In this document: positions 9,770-21,211 of the stretch, in pieces
Layout: every line of letters starts with the position of its first letter
Numbering within the stretch: the stretch's first letter is position 1
Source: Calliopum simillimum
Taxonomy: Eukaryota > Arthropoda > Insecta > Diptera > Lauxaniidae
Length of the DNA: 64,000 nucleotides
Reading direction: 5' to 3'
Assembly: GCA_951812925.1 (NCBI GenBank)
Contig: OX638371.1
Span: 38,352,101 to 38,416,100 of the forward strand
Notes under the pieces: generated by a model
Seen by the model: only the letters and a program-made list of their open reading frames with translations
The model's database searches: none
Told to the model about the DNA's origin: nothing
Position numbers and translations under genes: made by a program

Positions 9770-10545
9770 CAGGTTTTTATATTAATTATTGGGGAATCAA
9801 ACGCACAACTTTATAAGCTGCTGTTCGGTTTTATTCTGATTTCTTCTTCTTAAAAGCTAACTTAATATATAATGACATTGCATATGTAACAAAAAAACAT
9901 AGAAAGAATTTATGTAAGAAAACAAGATCATAAACTGATTTTAACGGTTTAAAAATTCCATTAGACAAAAACAATGATAACAATTTCGCTGCGCTACATT
10001 ATTTTGGACAGTATGCTAAGTTATACATAAGTTTTAAGATTGTCAGAAGCCACTCTCCCAGTTGCATCCACTTAATTGTTGAAAATTTATCTTCCTCAAC
10101 AACATGCACATTGGCCGGGGAAAAGTTGAAAACGAAGACTAAGCAAGCAAAGATATTTTAGATATTAAAGATATTTAGAAAAACCAAATTCGGTGTTCCT
10201 AAAGGTCACTCCAATAAAATTTTTAGTTTTTTTGATGAGACTTGACAAAGAATGGGCCCCTTCTTATTCATAACTAATTAAGAACTATATAAATGGAAAG
10301 ATACAGTTACTTCGATATGCATTTAAAATACTATTTTGAAAGTACACAATTCGAAAAACAATTAAATGGATATGTATGTATCAGTAGCAGGCGGTGGGAA
10401 ATTTGCGCATTAATTAAATCATCAATCAAAATTTAACGGCTTCACACAATTAAAGTGTCAGAACCATAACCAGAATCGTCATTATAAACAATTAATTAAA
10501 TTAAAAATGTTATCGAAACTGCAGTAGCAGTCATGCATTAACACA
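9770..10545. other. Intergenic, no gene seen
   Basis: AT-rich sequence with no supported feature. Confidence 0.4.
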
Positions 10546-10703
10546 ATTATTCACCCTCATCATCCAACTTAATTATCTACTTAGTTGAATTTCGACTAAA
10601 ACGACTGTCGTGTTTTCATTCATCATCGATATATTGCGACAAAAATGAAAATACGACAGTCGTTTTAGTCGAAATGCCACTGCAATGATGAAGGGTGATT
10701 AAT
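10546..10703. repeat. Short foldback element or MITE (~158 bp)
   Basis: An outer inverted repeat (TTCACCCTCATCAT against ATGATGAAGGGTGA) encloses an inner 31-bp near-perfect pair (10590-10620 and 10644-10674) around the core CGACTAAAACGACTGTCG. The middle contains ATCGAT. Confidence 0.7.
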
Positions 10704-11207
10704 CAACATTAGGTAGATTGAATTGAAAGTGTGTCTATCGATATGTTTACTCTGATGAAAACTATTCGTCTTATAACTGTCTATAAGATCATTTAATTAT
10801 CCACAAAATCGGCCATCGTTTTTTTTATTTTACTTCTCAACATTTTCATCAGAAACTTTTTGGAATGAATAATAATTGAGACTTCATATGTGTCGTTAAA
10901 TATCAAAACTGCCTAAGTCCCTCCCTGATATTTACACAAAATAAAATAAATTTTAATCGATTTAATGAAGCTCATTTTATTTTGCCTTCATATCACATCA
11001 CATATGTAATGATTTTTGCAACAGTTAATGATATATATATTTGCTTGCTGACTCGACGCCACAAGTCATCTGATCCAGCAAAATAAAGAGTTAATTTTCC
11101 TTCTCCTGTTTGTAAGTTCTTCTGGATATCGGCAGATTTCTCTTATGAAAGGACCTGTAATGAGCCTTGAGACATAATGAAAACCAGCCTTCGCAGTTGG
11201 CTATATA
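10704..11207. other. Intergenic, no gene seen
   Basis: AT-rich sequence with no supported feature. It ends at the TA target of the next transposon. Confidence 0.4.
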
Positions 11208-12510
11208 AAGGGTGTTTTTTTAGAGGTTTGTTTTTCGAATAGAGATAAAACTGGCATTTTGTGGTCAAATCTGGCAACTCTAATGTCATTTATGTTCAGT
11301 TTGGTTTGCCATTTCATCATGAACAGGTTGACAAAAGAACAACGCTTGCAAATCGTGCAAATTTATTTCGAAAATAATGGTTCAGTTCGCGAAGTTTACC
11401 GCAAGCTCCGTCCATTTTATGGTCGACATAATCGTCCATCAGAGCAATTAATTCGGTTAACCATGGATCGTTTTCGCACTACGTTTACTCTATGTGATAA
11501 TACGCATCCGCAGAGACGTCGAACAGTGCGCACCGAAGAAACAATTGCCGCTGTAGAGCAAAATGTTGAAGAGGACCCGAATGAATCGATTCGCCACCGT
11601 GCACAGCAATTGGAGCTTTGTCCATCAACTTTATGGAAGATTTTGCGCAAAGATCTTGGCTTGCGACCTTACAAGATCCAGCTTGTGCAAGAATTAAAGC
11701 CGCGAGACCATGCAATGCGTCGTGATTTTGGTGTATGGGCCGAAAATGAGATTGATCTCGATGCTGATTTTCATCGCAAAATTTTGTTCAGTGATGAGGC
11801 TCATTTTTGGTTGAATGGCTACGTCAACAAGCAAAATTGCCGCATTTGGAGTGAAGAGAATCCACATGAGACCCTTGAGACGCCATTACATCCACAAAAA
11901 CTGACTGTTTGGTGTGCTCTATGGGCTGGTGGAGTCATTGGGCCATACTTCTTCCGAAATAATGCTGGAAAGTCAGTTACCGTTAATGGAGACCGGTATA
12001 GAGCCATGATAACCGACTATTTTGTTCCGGAATTGGATGGCATGAATGTGGATGAGTTGTGGTTCCAACAAGACGGCACTACATGCCACACAGCGCACGT
12101 CACAATCGATTTATTGAAGGAAACATTCGATGAGCGCATAATTTCGCGGAATGGACCTGTCAATTGGCCACCAAGATCGTGTGATTTGACACCATTGGAT
12201 TATTTTCTTTGGGGATATGTGAAGTCGCTCGTCTACGCCAACAAACCAGAAACGTTAGGGGACTTGGAAGCCAACATTCGTGGCGTTATTGCCGACATAC
12301 GGCCCCATATGCTCGAAAAAGTGGTTGAAAATTGGACCTGTAGAATTGGCTTTATTCGAGCCAGCCGCGGTGGCCACATGCCCGAAATCATATTTAAACA
12401 TTAGTGGCATAAAATTATCCTTCCAATAAAGCCAAATTGATGGACATTAAAACGATTTTCTTGTGTTTTATTTCAATTCGAAGTTCTATACCTCTAAATA
12501 AAGCACCCTT
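11208..12510 (+). mobile_element. Complete mariner-like (Tc1/mariner superfamily) transposon
   Basis: 1303 bp between TA dinucleotides (11206-11207 and 12511-12512). Ends read AAGGGTG, a T-rich spacer and AGAGGT on the left; the right end gives the same on the opposite strand, an imperfect inverted repeat of about 21 bp. It contains one open transposase, with a polyadenylation-like AATAAA after the stop (about 12425). Matching ends, target site and an intact frame suggest a recent insertion. Confidence 0.9.
11319..12404 (+). CDS. Mariner-like DDD transposase, intact
   Basis: 361 codons from the ATG at 11319 (M-N-R-L-T-K-E-Q-R). An in-frame ATG at 11259 would add 20 unlike residues and is less likely. 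Residues 1-60 form a helix-turn-helix of the DUF4817 type, residues about 65-125 a second HTH-like segment (L-C-P-S-T-L-W-K-I-L). The catalytic domain then shows F-S-D-E-A-H-F-W, W-F-Q-Q-D-G-T-T-C-H-T and R-S-C-D-L-T-P-L-D-Y-F-L-W. The gap from the second Asp is 36 residues to the Asp of C-D-L and 41 to that of P-L-D. This differs from the 34 of classical mariner and is close to DD36-41D lineages. The enzyme cuts and rejoins the element ends at TA. Confidence 0.93.
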   Translation: MNRLTKEQRLQIVQIYFENNGSVREVYRKLRPFYGRHNRPSEQLIRLTMDRFRTTFTLCDNTHPQRRRTVRTEETIAAVEQNVEEDPNESIRHRAQQLELCPSTLWKILRKDLGLRPYKIQLVQELKPRDHAMRRDFGVWAENEIDLDADFHRKILFSDEAHFWLNGYVNKQNCRIWSEENPHETLETPLHPQKLTVWCALWAGGVIGPYFFRNNAGKSVTVNGDRYRAMITDYFVPELDGMNVDELWFQQDGTTCHTAHVTIDLLKETFDERIISRNGPVNWPPRSCDLTPLDYFLWGYVKSLVYANKPETLGDLEANIRGVIADIRPHMLEKVVENWTCRIGFIRASRGGHMPEIIFKH

Positions 12511-12512
12511 TA

Positions 12513-13561
12513 CTTACATAACTTCAAAAATCGTGCTTTTTGAACAATGAGGTTAGGATATCTCCAAAACCATACGCGATAGAGCAATTCTGAGATTTGG
12601 ACTCATTTTTTTTTTTAATATACATATGGGTGATTCTAATCACGAAGAAAGGAAAATGTATTATTTTCGGCACAAATTTTAATTTTTTTTTGTATCTGAG
12701 TTCAGACAAGTAGTCTAAGTTTAGCTTGCGTTTTTTTTTTGTACTTTTCTAAAAGTACTAAAAATCAAAATATTCAGGGAACTGAGACCAGGAGGCTGAG
12801 GTTCTTTCACTTTTTCAGCCAATAAATCGCCAATAATAAAAACGTCCTACGAAATATATTTTTAACGAAAATATTTGTCAGGGGTCTGAGGATTTGACTG
12901 GCTGGAAGAAAATTTCACACAAAACTCGGCGAATTGACTAAAATATCCACGATCCAAAACAAATGAAAACGATTCCAAAATAACTTTACTTCGTTAATTA
13001 GCAGCAACGCGATAGATACGCAAATTCATCAAAATTTTTAAATGTTTTGATGTGCCAGGAGGCACATCGACCTTTAAGTGTTTAAATTCGAGTAGTGAAA
13101 TTTTATAGCAAATATTTCTGTAGTACATACTGACTCAATATTTCCCTGTTTCAGGTGTCATTTTTGTACTTTTTAAAAAAAAGGGCGAAAATGACCCACA
13201 TGTGGGGGTTAAACAGGGTTAAAATTTTGTACAAAAATATTCTGCGCAATATCTTGCATAAGTTTGCTGAACACATGATACACCTCAGATGTAAGGATCA
13301 TATAGTTAAATTCATCGATTTAACACAAGAATGCGGTATTTTTTTTTTTTTTTTTTTTTCATGTACAGTGGATAAAAAAACTTCAAAAATCGATTGAAAA
13401 AATGTGACGTGCTAGAAAAAAACCACGAGACACGGGTATTTTTTTTAACGTCTACTTTAAGAATTTTTTGGATTTTCTCATGTGTTTTATAAAAAGTTCG
13501 AAATTGTCAAACAGTGTAATCATTTTTGCTGCGTTATAGCCCAGGAAAATTAGATTTTTTT
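12513..13561. other. Gene-free, low-complexity
   Basis: AT-rich DNA with poly-A/T runs. A small perfect hairpin GATGTGCC/GGCACATC lies at 13049-13068. No gene is supported. Confidence 0.4.
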
Positions 13562-14379
13562 GCGACTTATAGTTTAGGAGATCACCCAATTTAAAAAGTT
13601 GAGAATAGTTATGATCCGAAATGTTACCTAATAAGTTCATATTCAAATATTTTACTTTTAAATTGTTATAACTCTTCAATGAGAAATTATACAAACAAAA
13701 TTAAAATACCATTGAAAAGATAATTTAATTTTTATATAGCGTATGAATTTTGTTTTCGAACGACTCATGGCCTTAAAGATATTCTTGAAAAACCGTTGAG
13801 GCTTCGAAAATACTGGTTTTTGAAGGATATTTCCGAAACAAAGAGTCATATGACAAAAAGTAACCTGACCAATTTGGTAAAAAATTACAAAAAGTAAGCG
13901 GTATGTGTATAAATAGAAGTTACCGTTTAGAAGATATTCCAAAACAACCTTAAAATGCCGAAAAACCTGTTTTTATTGAATATCTTCTATACGGTTACAT
14001 CAATGTGTACATATATCACTTACTTTTTGTAGATCTTGTGATTCTCTGCAAAATTGGTACTCCTACTTTTTGTCGTAGTACTTACTGATCCGGAGATATC
14101 CTTTAGAAACTAGAATTTTCGAAATCTTAACGGTTTTTCAAAAATATCTCTTAGGCCATGAATATCACGAAAAAAAAATTTAGTACGGTACACGTAAATA
14201 CTATATAGAGAATCAAATGTACTTTTAAACGGTATTTTAATTTTGTTTGTACAATTTCTCATTGAAGAGTTATCGCAATTTAAAAGTAAAATATTTTGAT
14301 ATGAACTTAGCAGGTAGCATTTCGTTTTCAATACTACCCACAATTTTTTAAATTGGGTGATCTCCTAAACTATAAGTCG
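13562..14379. repeat. Long imperfect palindrome (~0.8 kb)
   Basis: The left arm from 13562 (GACTTATAGTTTAGGAGATC) pairs with the right arm ending near 14379. Pairing persists through ACTCTTCAATGAGAAATT (13670 / 14255), AAAAACCGTT (13786 / 14130) and AAGAAGATATTC-type sequence close to the centre near 13960, leaving almost no loop. The arms differ by many substitutions and small gaps, so it is old. Confidence 0.75.
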
Positions 14380-14695
14380 TACGAAAACATTTTTTACGTA
14401 TGAGGACCAAAATTTTTCTGTAAAAGTTAGCGTAAGCGAGATATTTGCAAAAAACTGATTTTAGCGACCTTTGAGCCTAAATAACTTTTTATGCGCACAC
14501 GACTTTGCAATGGACTTTTCACACTTTATTTATCATGCATAAGTGAAGATAATGTCGGTGAAAAAAATTCACTTGGAATTATTTCGCACAGCAGCTCTTT
14601 TTTCGACTAAATTTCCTGGGCTATTATGCTTACAAAAAAATTTGGGAGTTGTAAATCCTGAGCTGCTTCTGTTGTCAATAACAAAATATCGTTAT

Positions 14696-14793
14696 GGGGA
14701 CTATGTCTTTTTTTTCCTGGGGATTATGTCCGAAACACTTGTGGACATAATCCCCATTTTAGAAATGGGGACTATGTCCGTGGGGACTATGTC
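14696..14793. repeat. Cluster of five GGGGACTATGTCC motifs
   Basis: Four direct copies (14696, 14719 with one change, 14767, 14782) and one inverted copy (14743-14755) lie within 98 bp. Copies two and three form a hairpin. Confidence 0.75.
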
Positions 14794-14799
14794 ACGGCA

Positions 14800-15254
14800 C
14801 CGAAATATGGTTCTCTTAAAACTAATATATGTAATTACACAGTGCAATACAAAAAATGTCCCTGGGGTCTCATAAAAATTTTCTGATAGGTTATGAATAA
14901 TAAAAAGACAATATTAGAAGACTTTATGATGATTTTTTCTTTTATTATTTTTCGAAATATATGAAAAAAAAAATACATTGAAAATGGTTTTGATTATAAA
15001 ATAAAAACTACCATGCGGATTGTCAAGTCCTATATCTTCTCTTCTTATACGAGATGAAATTGTATGTACTTATGTATGTTTGTTTGAAACGGGCAAAACT
15101 TTTTCTCGAAAACGGCTACAGCGATTTTAATGAAACTTGAAATAGCGTTAGATATTAGCATACAATGAAGAATGAGCTAGGTTTGAACTTTGTAATGGCT
15201 CACCAGGGGGCGTGGCACCGCCCTAAATTTTAAATTTGATTCGGTCATAACTCG
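14800..15254. other. Gene-free
   Basis: AT-rich sequence leading into the next repeat. Near 15100 it has the 'TTTTCTCGAAAACGGCTACA' type sequence that recurs in degenerate form elsewhere in the window. Confidence 0.4.
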
Positions 15255-16140
15255 CAAACCATGCAAGGTATTTGGATGAAATTCGGTAGGCGGGTACTGC
15301 TTAATAATACCTTGTGACAGACAAAAAGTGAGCGGGATCGAAGAAGTGCCACGCCCACTTTTTAACACATGAAAATTTTGATTCAATATTACTCGAAAAC
15401 GACTCCAACGATTTTGATGAAAATTTAGAAGAATTTACCTCTGCAAACAAGAATTAAAATGTGATATGCCATTATATTGGGAAAACTCGTTGAAGGGCGT
15501 GGCACCGCCCACAAAAATATAATACGGTATAAAAAGAAAACTAATGAAGCAATCATTCTAAAATTAACTGTTAGGAGCCTACTTGCTATAAGGCATCTCT
15601 GATCTGAAAGTGGGCAAAATAACGCCGTTGCACGTGGAACCTCCCATACAAACAAAATACGTTAAATACTATTTCTAGCAAATGTTACAAGGTATTTCAA
15701 TGAAATTTGGTATGTAGGTACTGCTTAATAATACCTTGTAACAAACGAAAAGTGGGCGGAGTCGAATAAGTGCCACGCCCACTTTTTAACCCTTGAAAAT
15801 TTTGATTCAGTATTACTCGAAAACGACTCCGACATTTTTGATGAAAATTTAGGAGCTATTACGTGTGCAAACAAGTATTAATATGTGATATGACATTATA
15901 TTGGAAAAACTCGTTGAAGGGCGTGGCACCGCCCACAAAAGTATAATGCGCTTTAAAAAGAAAACTACTAAAGCAATCTTTCTGAATTTAACTGTAGGAA
16001 GTCTACTGCCTATTAGGCACCTACGACCTGAAAGTAGGCAAAATATCGAAAGTGCGCGTGGAACCTCCCATACAAGTAAAACACATTAAATGCTATTTAT
16101 CGCAAATGATACAACATATGTTGATGAAATTTGGTATGCG
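15255..16140. repeat. 422-bp tandem duplication with GGGCGTGGCACCGCCCAC motif
   Basis: Two adjacent copies start near 15255 and 15677 (ACTGCTTAATAATACCTTG at 15297 and 15719 sets the period). A third partial copy starts near 16099. Each holds the short palindrome-like GGCGTGGCACCGCC and a GTGGGCGG-type segment. Copies have drifted by perhaps a tenth. The related 'GTGCCACGCCC' style recurs at 17310 and 46380-46640. Confidence 0.8.
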
Positions 16141-17839
16141 AATCTGGATCAGGAGTATCTAAAGCATAACAAAAAGAAGGCTTTGTTTAATAATTGCCAC
16201 ACCCACTTTTTTATCAAAATAAAAATTTTGGTTAATAACTCAGACACAAAAAAAAAATGTAATGAACTGTTTAATCCTAATAAGCAGTCTTATGTTCTTT
16301 TTGACGCTGAATCTGTCTTCATCAGCAGAACTGTCATTATACCTGCAGGATTTTGAAATATACCTGCTTGAACTTGAATATAACGTTGTGTTCAGTCTTA
16401 CAGCGTAGCTACAAGAAAATGTGAAATTCTTTTTTATTAATAGCATCGAAGAGCTACACTCTTCTTGATCCAAATAGCCTTTCGGATTTTTCCAATAGGA
16501 TTCTTATTTTCCGAGCTATGATCCTTTGAAGTAAAGATATTTCAACCACCATACAAAAGACGAAATATTCTGGGTGCGTGGCATATCCCATTTATTTACT
16601 TTAGGGCATTGTATTTCACTAAAAATAAATTTGAGTTTTTGATATTTTTCTATACCATTCGATGATTTCCGAGTTTTTTCTAATTATTATTCTCATCTGT
16701 ATATTTATCATTTTGAAAGCATGACCGTTAGAAGTGAAAAGATACAAGTTTCATAACAAAACATAGCTATGCATAAAAATATCGACTAAAATAATAAGAT
16801 TAGATTGTTGACCGAGCAGGGATCGGTCTCCAGGTACTCTTAAATTAAAGGTAATGACATGAGCACCATTTCATAATAACATGGTTTTTTCATAAAATCT
16901 CAAAATTTCATATAAAACGACAACGCTTTGAGGAGCCATTTTGTTGCACTGTGTTATTTTTATTATGGAATTTATTGTGCGTAAGTAGATTGGTTTATAT
17001 GGGCATTGTATGAATTTTATACAAAACGGTTTAAAATACTTTTATATAAACTTCTTTATAAATTTTATACAAAAAAAGTATGAAAGATATTTATATAGTG
17101 ATACTTTAAAATTTAAACCAAAATGGCTTAAATTGTGTTAATACTTTGGCATGGATCTGTATTCATTCCAATTTGGTTTGAATTTTACACCCAAACTATT
17201 TGCCGTGTACGAATTGTCAGCTACGTCACTCTGGAAATGCCTATATTAAATATTATTGTTGTACCTGAAATATTCACAAAGTTATGGCGATTTTAAATTT
17301 TGGTATATAATAGAGGTGGGCGTGTCTTTGACCCGATCACGCCCATTTTCAACAAATAAATAAATGCTACCAATACTATTTCAGATATCGAATTTTATTA
17401 CTTTACCTCAAACCGAAGCTGAAGCGTTGCAAGAATATAGAAAAGTTGCTTAAGAAAACTCATCGTTGTCCAAAATGTGAAGGGGGTGGCAGGTAAATGT
17501 ACAGAACCTTCAGAGGACCTCATATAGCACAATTAAATGATCGAGCCGTTGCAACTCTATAAAACTTTTTAGTTATAGTCTACAGAAAGCAAAATTCGTA
17601 AATTTGGGAAATGAAATTAGAGATTCTTTGTGATGATCCGGATATCCTTTTATATTAAAAAAATCTAACATCTAAGTAAGCAAATCTTCAGAAAATAGAT
17701 CAAATTATTTTTGCCATAAGTTTCAAGAAATAAGACTATCTATGTAGTTTTGAAGATTAATTTTTTTAAACTTTCACTTATTTTAAGAGATTTTTGAAAA
17801 AAAATACCATTTTCTGAATTTAACACGCGAAAACTCAGA
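16141..17839. other. Gene-free
   Basis: No open frame with recognisable similarity. A degenerate GTGGGCGTGTC-containing stretch near 17310 belongs to the repeat family just upstream. Confidence 0.4.
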
Positions 17840-18420
17840 AATGGTATTACTTCTTGTTATACTGGTACTTGAAGTATCCCAATGTGCATAAAAACGGTTG
17901 AGGATCCGTTTCGAATCCATTACGAGTTCATAAAGGTATAAAAAACGTAATCCGCGGTAACGGATCCGTTTCGAACCCGTAACGTACATCAAAAACGAAT
18001 TCAAACTGATTTGCTTTTAATAATGTTAATGCAGTGTTTTAATAAAAAAAAACATTTTGAAGCTCTTATTAGCGATTAAAAAAAATAAATAAAAAGAAAA
18101 AAATTAACGATCTGCCTATGGTAGGATTCGAGGTAATTCCTTAGTGCGGACCCGTTTCGAATCCAAAAGAATTCAAAACGGATTCACTTTTAAAAATGTT
18201 CATGCTGTATTAAAAAAAAAAAACCGTTTTGATGCGCATTTAAACAATTTAAAAAAAATAAAATAAAAAAAAGAAAGAAAAATATAGGATAAAAATCCAC
18301 CTGTGATAGGATTCGAACCTGGGTAAATCCGTTTCGAATCCGTAAATACTTCAAATACGAACTCAAAACGGATTTGCTTTAATTAATGTTCATGATGATA
18401 AAAAAAAAACATTTTTGAGT
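17840..18420. repeat. Degenerate tandem repeat with GGATCCGTTTCGAA motif
   Basis: About three units of ~180 bp. Each combines a GGATTCGAA / CCGTTTCGAATCC segment, AAAACGGATT, TTAATGTTCATG and a poly-A/AAAATAAA tract (near 17900-18060, 18130-18230 and 18300-18410). Confidence 0.65.
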
Positions 18421-18654
18421 TGTTTGTTTTGTTGAAGAAACTTTTTTGATTACAAATTTGAGTATGTTATATTTTGTATCAACAGAATGGAAGAGAAAGA
18501 ACACAGAAATTTGTTTAATATACGAACTTTAAGTCTCAACATCAGATAAGTCTACATCATATCGGTCAATAGCCTAGTTGTATTACGTCTAATGTTTGAA
18601 AAGTAATAGTTTACAAAAAATCCTAAGCAATAAAATACAAAGATAAAAAAAAAA

Positions 18655-18750
18655 CAAATCAAAAATGTTTTTTTATCATCATTAACATTAATTAAAGCAA
18701 ATCCGTTTTGAGTTCGTATTTGAAGTATTTACGGATTCAAAACGGATATA
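18655..18750. repeat. Inverted copy of the preceding tandem unit
   Basis: 18655-18750 is the reverse complement of about 18315-18420 (GCAAATCCGTTTTGAGTTCG and ACGGATTCAAAACGG). It makes a ~430-bp stem-loop with about 230 bp between arms. Confidence 0.75.
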
Positions 18751-18829
18751 GATATTATTTAAAGGCAAGAAACTGTATATTTTTACGTAATTTGTTATAC
18801 TCAAAGACACCTTATTATTTATAGGGGTG

Positions 18830-19240
18830 TGTGGGGTAAAGTGGGAAGTGGGTTAAAGTAGAAGATGCCCCTTTCCGGGCCAACTAGCAAAGTCATGCGC
18901 TTCTGCCATGTACTTGTAATGAATGCAATCAAATCATTATGGTATAGCAACGCGTGCAGACGTATTTTTGTGCTCTCTGGAATCATGTAAAGTTTTTAAG
19001 TGATCTTGAAATTTAATTTTTAAACATCGATATTTTTACTGTTTTTGGAGATAAACCGATTGCAAGTACACTTAAATATTTTTTGTAGTCTTAATTTTGA
19101 TAACGCAAAAGGATTCCGTGTAATTCATAGAGTGAAAGCATGACACTAACATTTATGCAAATGTGGTGTCGCGGTAAAGTGGGAAATTTTATATGGGGTA
19201 AAATGGGAAATGTTATTTCACGATTGCTCGTCCCCACTTG
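18830..19240. repeat. GGGGTAAAGTGGGA-rich transposon relic
   Basis: The motif GTGGGGTAAAGTGGGAA and variants occur at about 18834, 18848, 19172 and 19195. Such terminal repeats are typical of pogo/Tigger-like elements. No coding remains. Confidence 0.4.
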
Positions 19241-19703
19241 TGTTATAATATTTCATGACCAAAATACATTTATATTGTGAGTAAACACTCACTTTACATT
19301 GCCAATTTCTTTTAATTAAAAATTATTTTAAACTGATCTTCGAAAATTTTATGAACATTTTTATAGAACATTTTATAAGCTAAAATATTGTGCAACAATA
19401 TTTTTCTCTAAATGTAACCGTTAAAGAGATATTTGTTAAAAACTGATTTTGGACGGCATTTTTCCAATATGGCGGCGCGAGCGAACACGATTCGAGGTAG
19501 CAAAGTTGAAATTCTGAAAGAGCACATCGAAATCTATAAAATAACTCATTTGCAAAAATCCCGCAAAACTTTCCAGGTAACATCATTTTATTCTCCCAAA
19601 TGATTGTACTATATAGCTTATTTAACGTTAAGTTTATTTCAAGTATTTGTATAACTAAAACTTAAATAAACTGAAGTATACGGAAAACTTAAAGTTGGTA
19701 AAT
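19241..19703. other. Downstream flank of the helicase gene
   Basis: No gene seen. On the minus strand an AATAAA lies near 19633-19638, about 70 bp past the helicase stop, and may serve as its polyadenylation signal. Confidence 0.4.
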
Positions 19704-21053
19704 TTATGATCCAATTTTTTCTATGTCTTCTGAATTCTCTGCGTTAAGTAATTCCATAGTTTTTTTGAAATGATTTTCAATGGTACGGCAATTGGACAGT
19801 GCGTTTTCACTGTCTATTAGGTTTATGACAGTGCCGTTTTTTCCAAAGCGGCCGGTGCGTCCTATGCGATGCAAATATGTTTCACAGTCTGCATTACCTT
19901 TAGCATCCATTGGTAAATCAAAGTTGACCACAATATTGACTTGTACTAAGTCGAAACCTCTGTAAAAGATGTTAGTAGTGATCAACACTTTTTCCAAACC
20001 AGCTTTAAAGCGGGCGAGAACAGCCAGCCTTTGTTCAACAGTCAAATCACCTGAAACAACCGCCACTGAATGCCCATCCGAAGACATTTTCGCCGCCAAC
20101 CACCCAGCGGTTTTGAGTGTATTGCAAAATATAATCGCCTGCCCAATTGTTATTCCGCCATAAATATTCTGTATTGCGTTATATTTGTCTTTTTCGTTGC
20201 GGCACTTGATATAATATTGGTTGATATTATCCAAAGACTCCTGTTCAGGCATAAGTCTTATTATGGTTGGATCTGGAACGATATGCTGTGCGAAATTCAA
20301 TACGTCCTTCTCATACGTTGCCGAAAAAAATATCATTTGACATTTTGGAGATAACTGCTTGTGAATACGAATGGCCTGGTCGTGGTGTCCTTGGGTGGCA
20401 ATTATAACATTTGCCTCATCTAAAACAAATACTTTTATCTTCTTTAAATCAAAAACACGGTACTTCAATCCCCAATCAAGAATTTTTCCAGGAGTACCGA
20501 TAATTACATGATCCTTAAGTTTTGTGTTTGGAGTAACCTCTTCGCCGCGAACTGCAAACTTTAATTTAATATCTGGCCAAAACTGAGTCATCCGCGCTGC
20601 AAGTTCGCCAGTTTGTATTGCTAATTCATGTGTTGGTGACAAGCAAAGTACTTGCGGATAGTCCAACTTTGTATCAACGCGGCTTAACATTGCTAAAACA
20701 AATGCTGCAGTTTTCCCAGTACCTGACTGACTTTGTGCAATCATATTTTGTGGAGGATCAGCCAACAATATAGGTAACGCTGATTCTTGAATTTTTAATG
20801 GAGCATTAAATCCCATTGCATAAATTCCTTTAAGCAATTCTGGTTTTAAATGTAAGGCTTCAAATGATTTTACTGAATGCAATGACAATGTATTTCTAGG
20901 CTGTATTTCTTTGCGAATAATTTTAAGCGCTTGATCATCCGTGGAATCTGGTTGGCTTTGTTTCGTAGAAATATCATTTTTCTTAGCAATATCCAAGCCA
21001 CTGACCAAGTGAGAAATTTCCTGGTCTTCTGCTTTTTTAACCCAATTGGACAT
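19704..21053 (-). CDS. Dbp80: DEAD-box RNA helicase of the Dbp80/DDX19 type, single exon, altered motifs
   Basis: 449 codons plus stop in one exon. DDX19-type helicases act at the cytoplasmic face of the nuclear pore, where they strip export factors from mRNA. Visible motifs: Q-motif region M-G-F-N-A-P-L-K-I-Q (near 80), motif I A-Q-S-Q-S-G-T-G-K-T (near 107), S-A-T (motif III), H-R-I-G-R-T-G-R (motif VI, near 395). Length and the F-E-A-L-H-L-K-P-E-L-L-K-G-I-Y-A-M-G signature fit the family. Oddities: motif II reads D-E-A-N instead of D-E-A-D, motif Ia P-T-H-E-L-A, and motif V T-T-N-I-F-Y-R-G-F-D instead of a R-G-I-D form. As I recall, fly Dbp80 is intron-bearing, so this may be a retrocopy. 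The start (AAAATGTCC) is in good context for insects. Confidence 0.85.
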   Translation of the reverse strand: MSNWVKKAEDQEISHLVSGLDIAKKNDISTKQSQPDSTDDQALKIIRKEIQPRNTLSLHSVKSFEALHLKPELLKGIYAMGFNAPLKIQESALPILLADPPQNMIAQSQSGTGKTAAFVLAMLSRVDTKLDYPQVLCLSPTHELAIQTGELAARMTQFWPDIKLKFAVRGEEVTPNTKLKDHVIIGTPGKILDWGLKYRVFDLKKIKVFVLDEANVIIATQGHHDQAIRIHKQLSPKCQMIFFSATYEKDVLNFAQHIVPDPTIIRLMPEQESLDNINQYYIKCRNEKDKYNAIQNIYGGITIGQAIIFCNTLKTAGWLAAKMSSDGHSVAVVSGDLTVEQRLAVLARFKAGLEKVLITTNIFYRGFDLVQVNIVVNFDLPMDAKGNADCETYLHRIGRTGRFGKNGTVINLIDSENALSNCRTIENHFKKTMELLNAENSEDIEKIGS

Positions 21054-21067
21054 TTTATTGTTTCAGA

Positions 21068-21070
21068 CGA

Positions 21071-21114
<44 letters not shown>

Positions 21115-21118
21115 TCGC
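21068..21118. repeat. (AT)n microsatellite inside a palindrome
   Basis: GACGAAGAGATAT, a ~36-bp AT run and ATATCTCTTCG form a near-perfect palindrome directly upstream of the helicase start. Related GAAGAGATATAT pieces recur at 21210-21228. Confidence 0.85.
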
Positions 21119-21170
21119 TTCTGCGAAAAGTATAAACGTCAAAAAAATTGTTCCAATGCTTCTTTGCGCC

Positions 21171-21211
21171 TCTTGGTTATATATCTCTTCGGAGATACAT
21201 AACCAAGAGAC
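21171..21211. repeat. Short hairpin upstream of the helicase
   Basis: CTCTTGGTTATATATCTC and its near complement (GAGATACATAACCAAGAG) flank a short TTCG loop. Confidence 0.75.
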
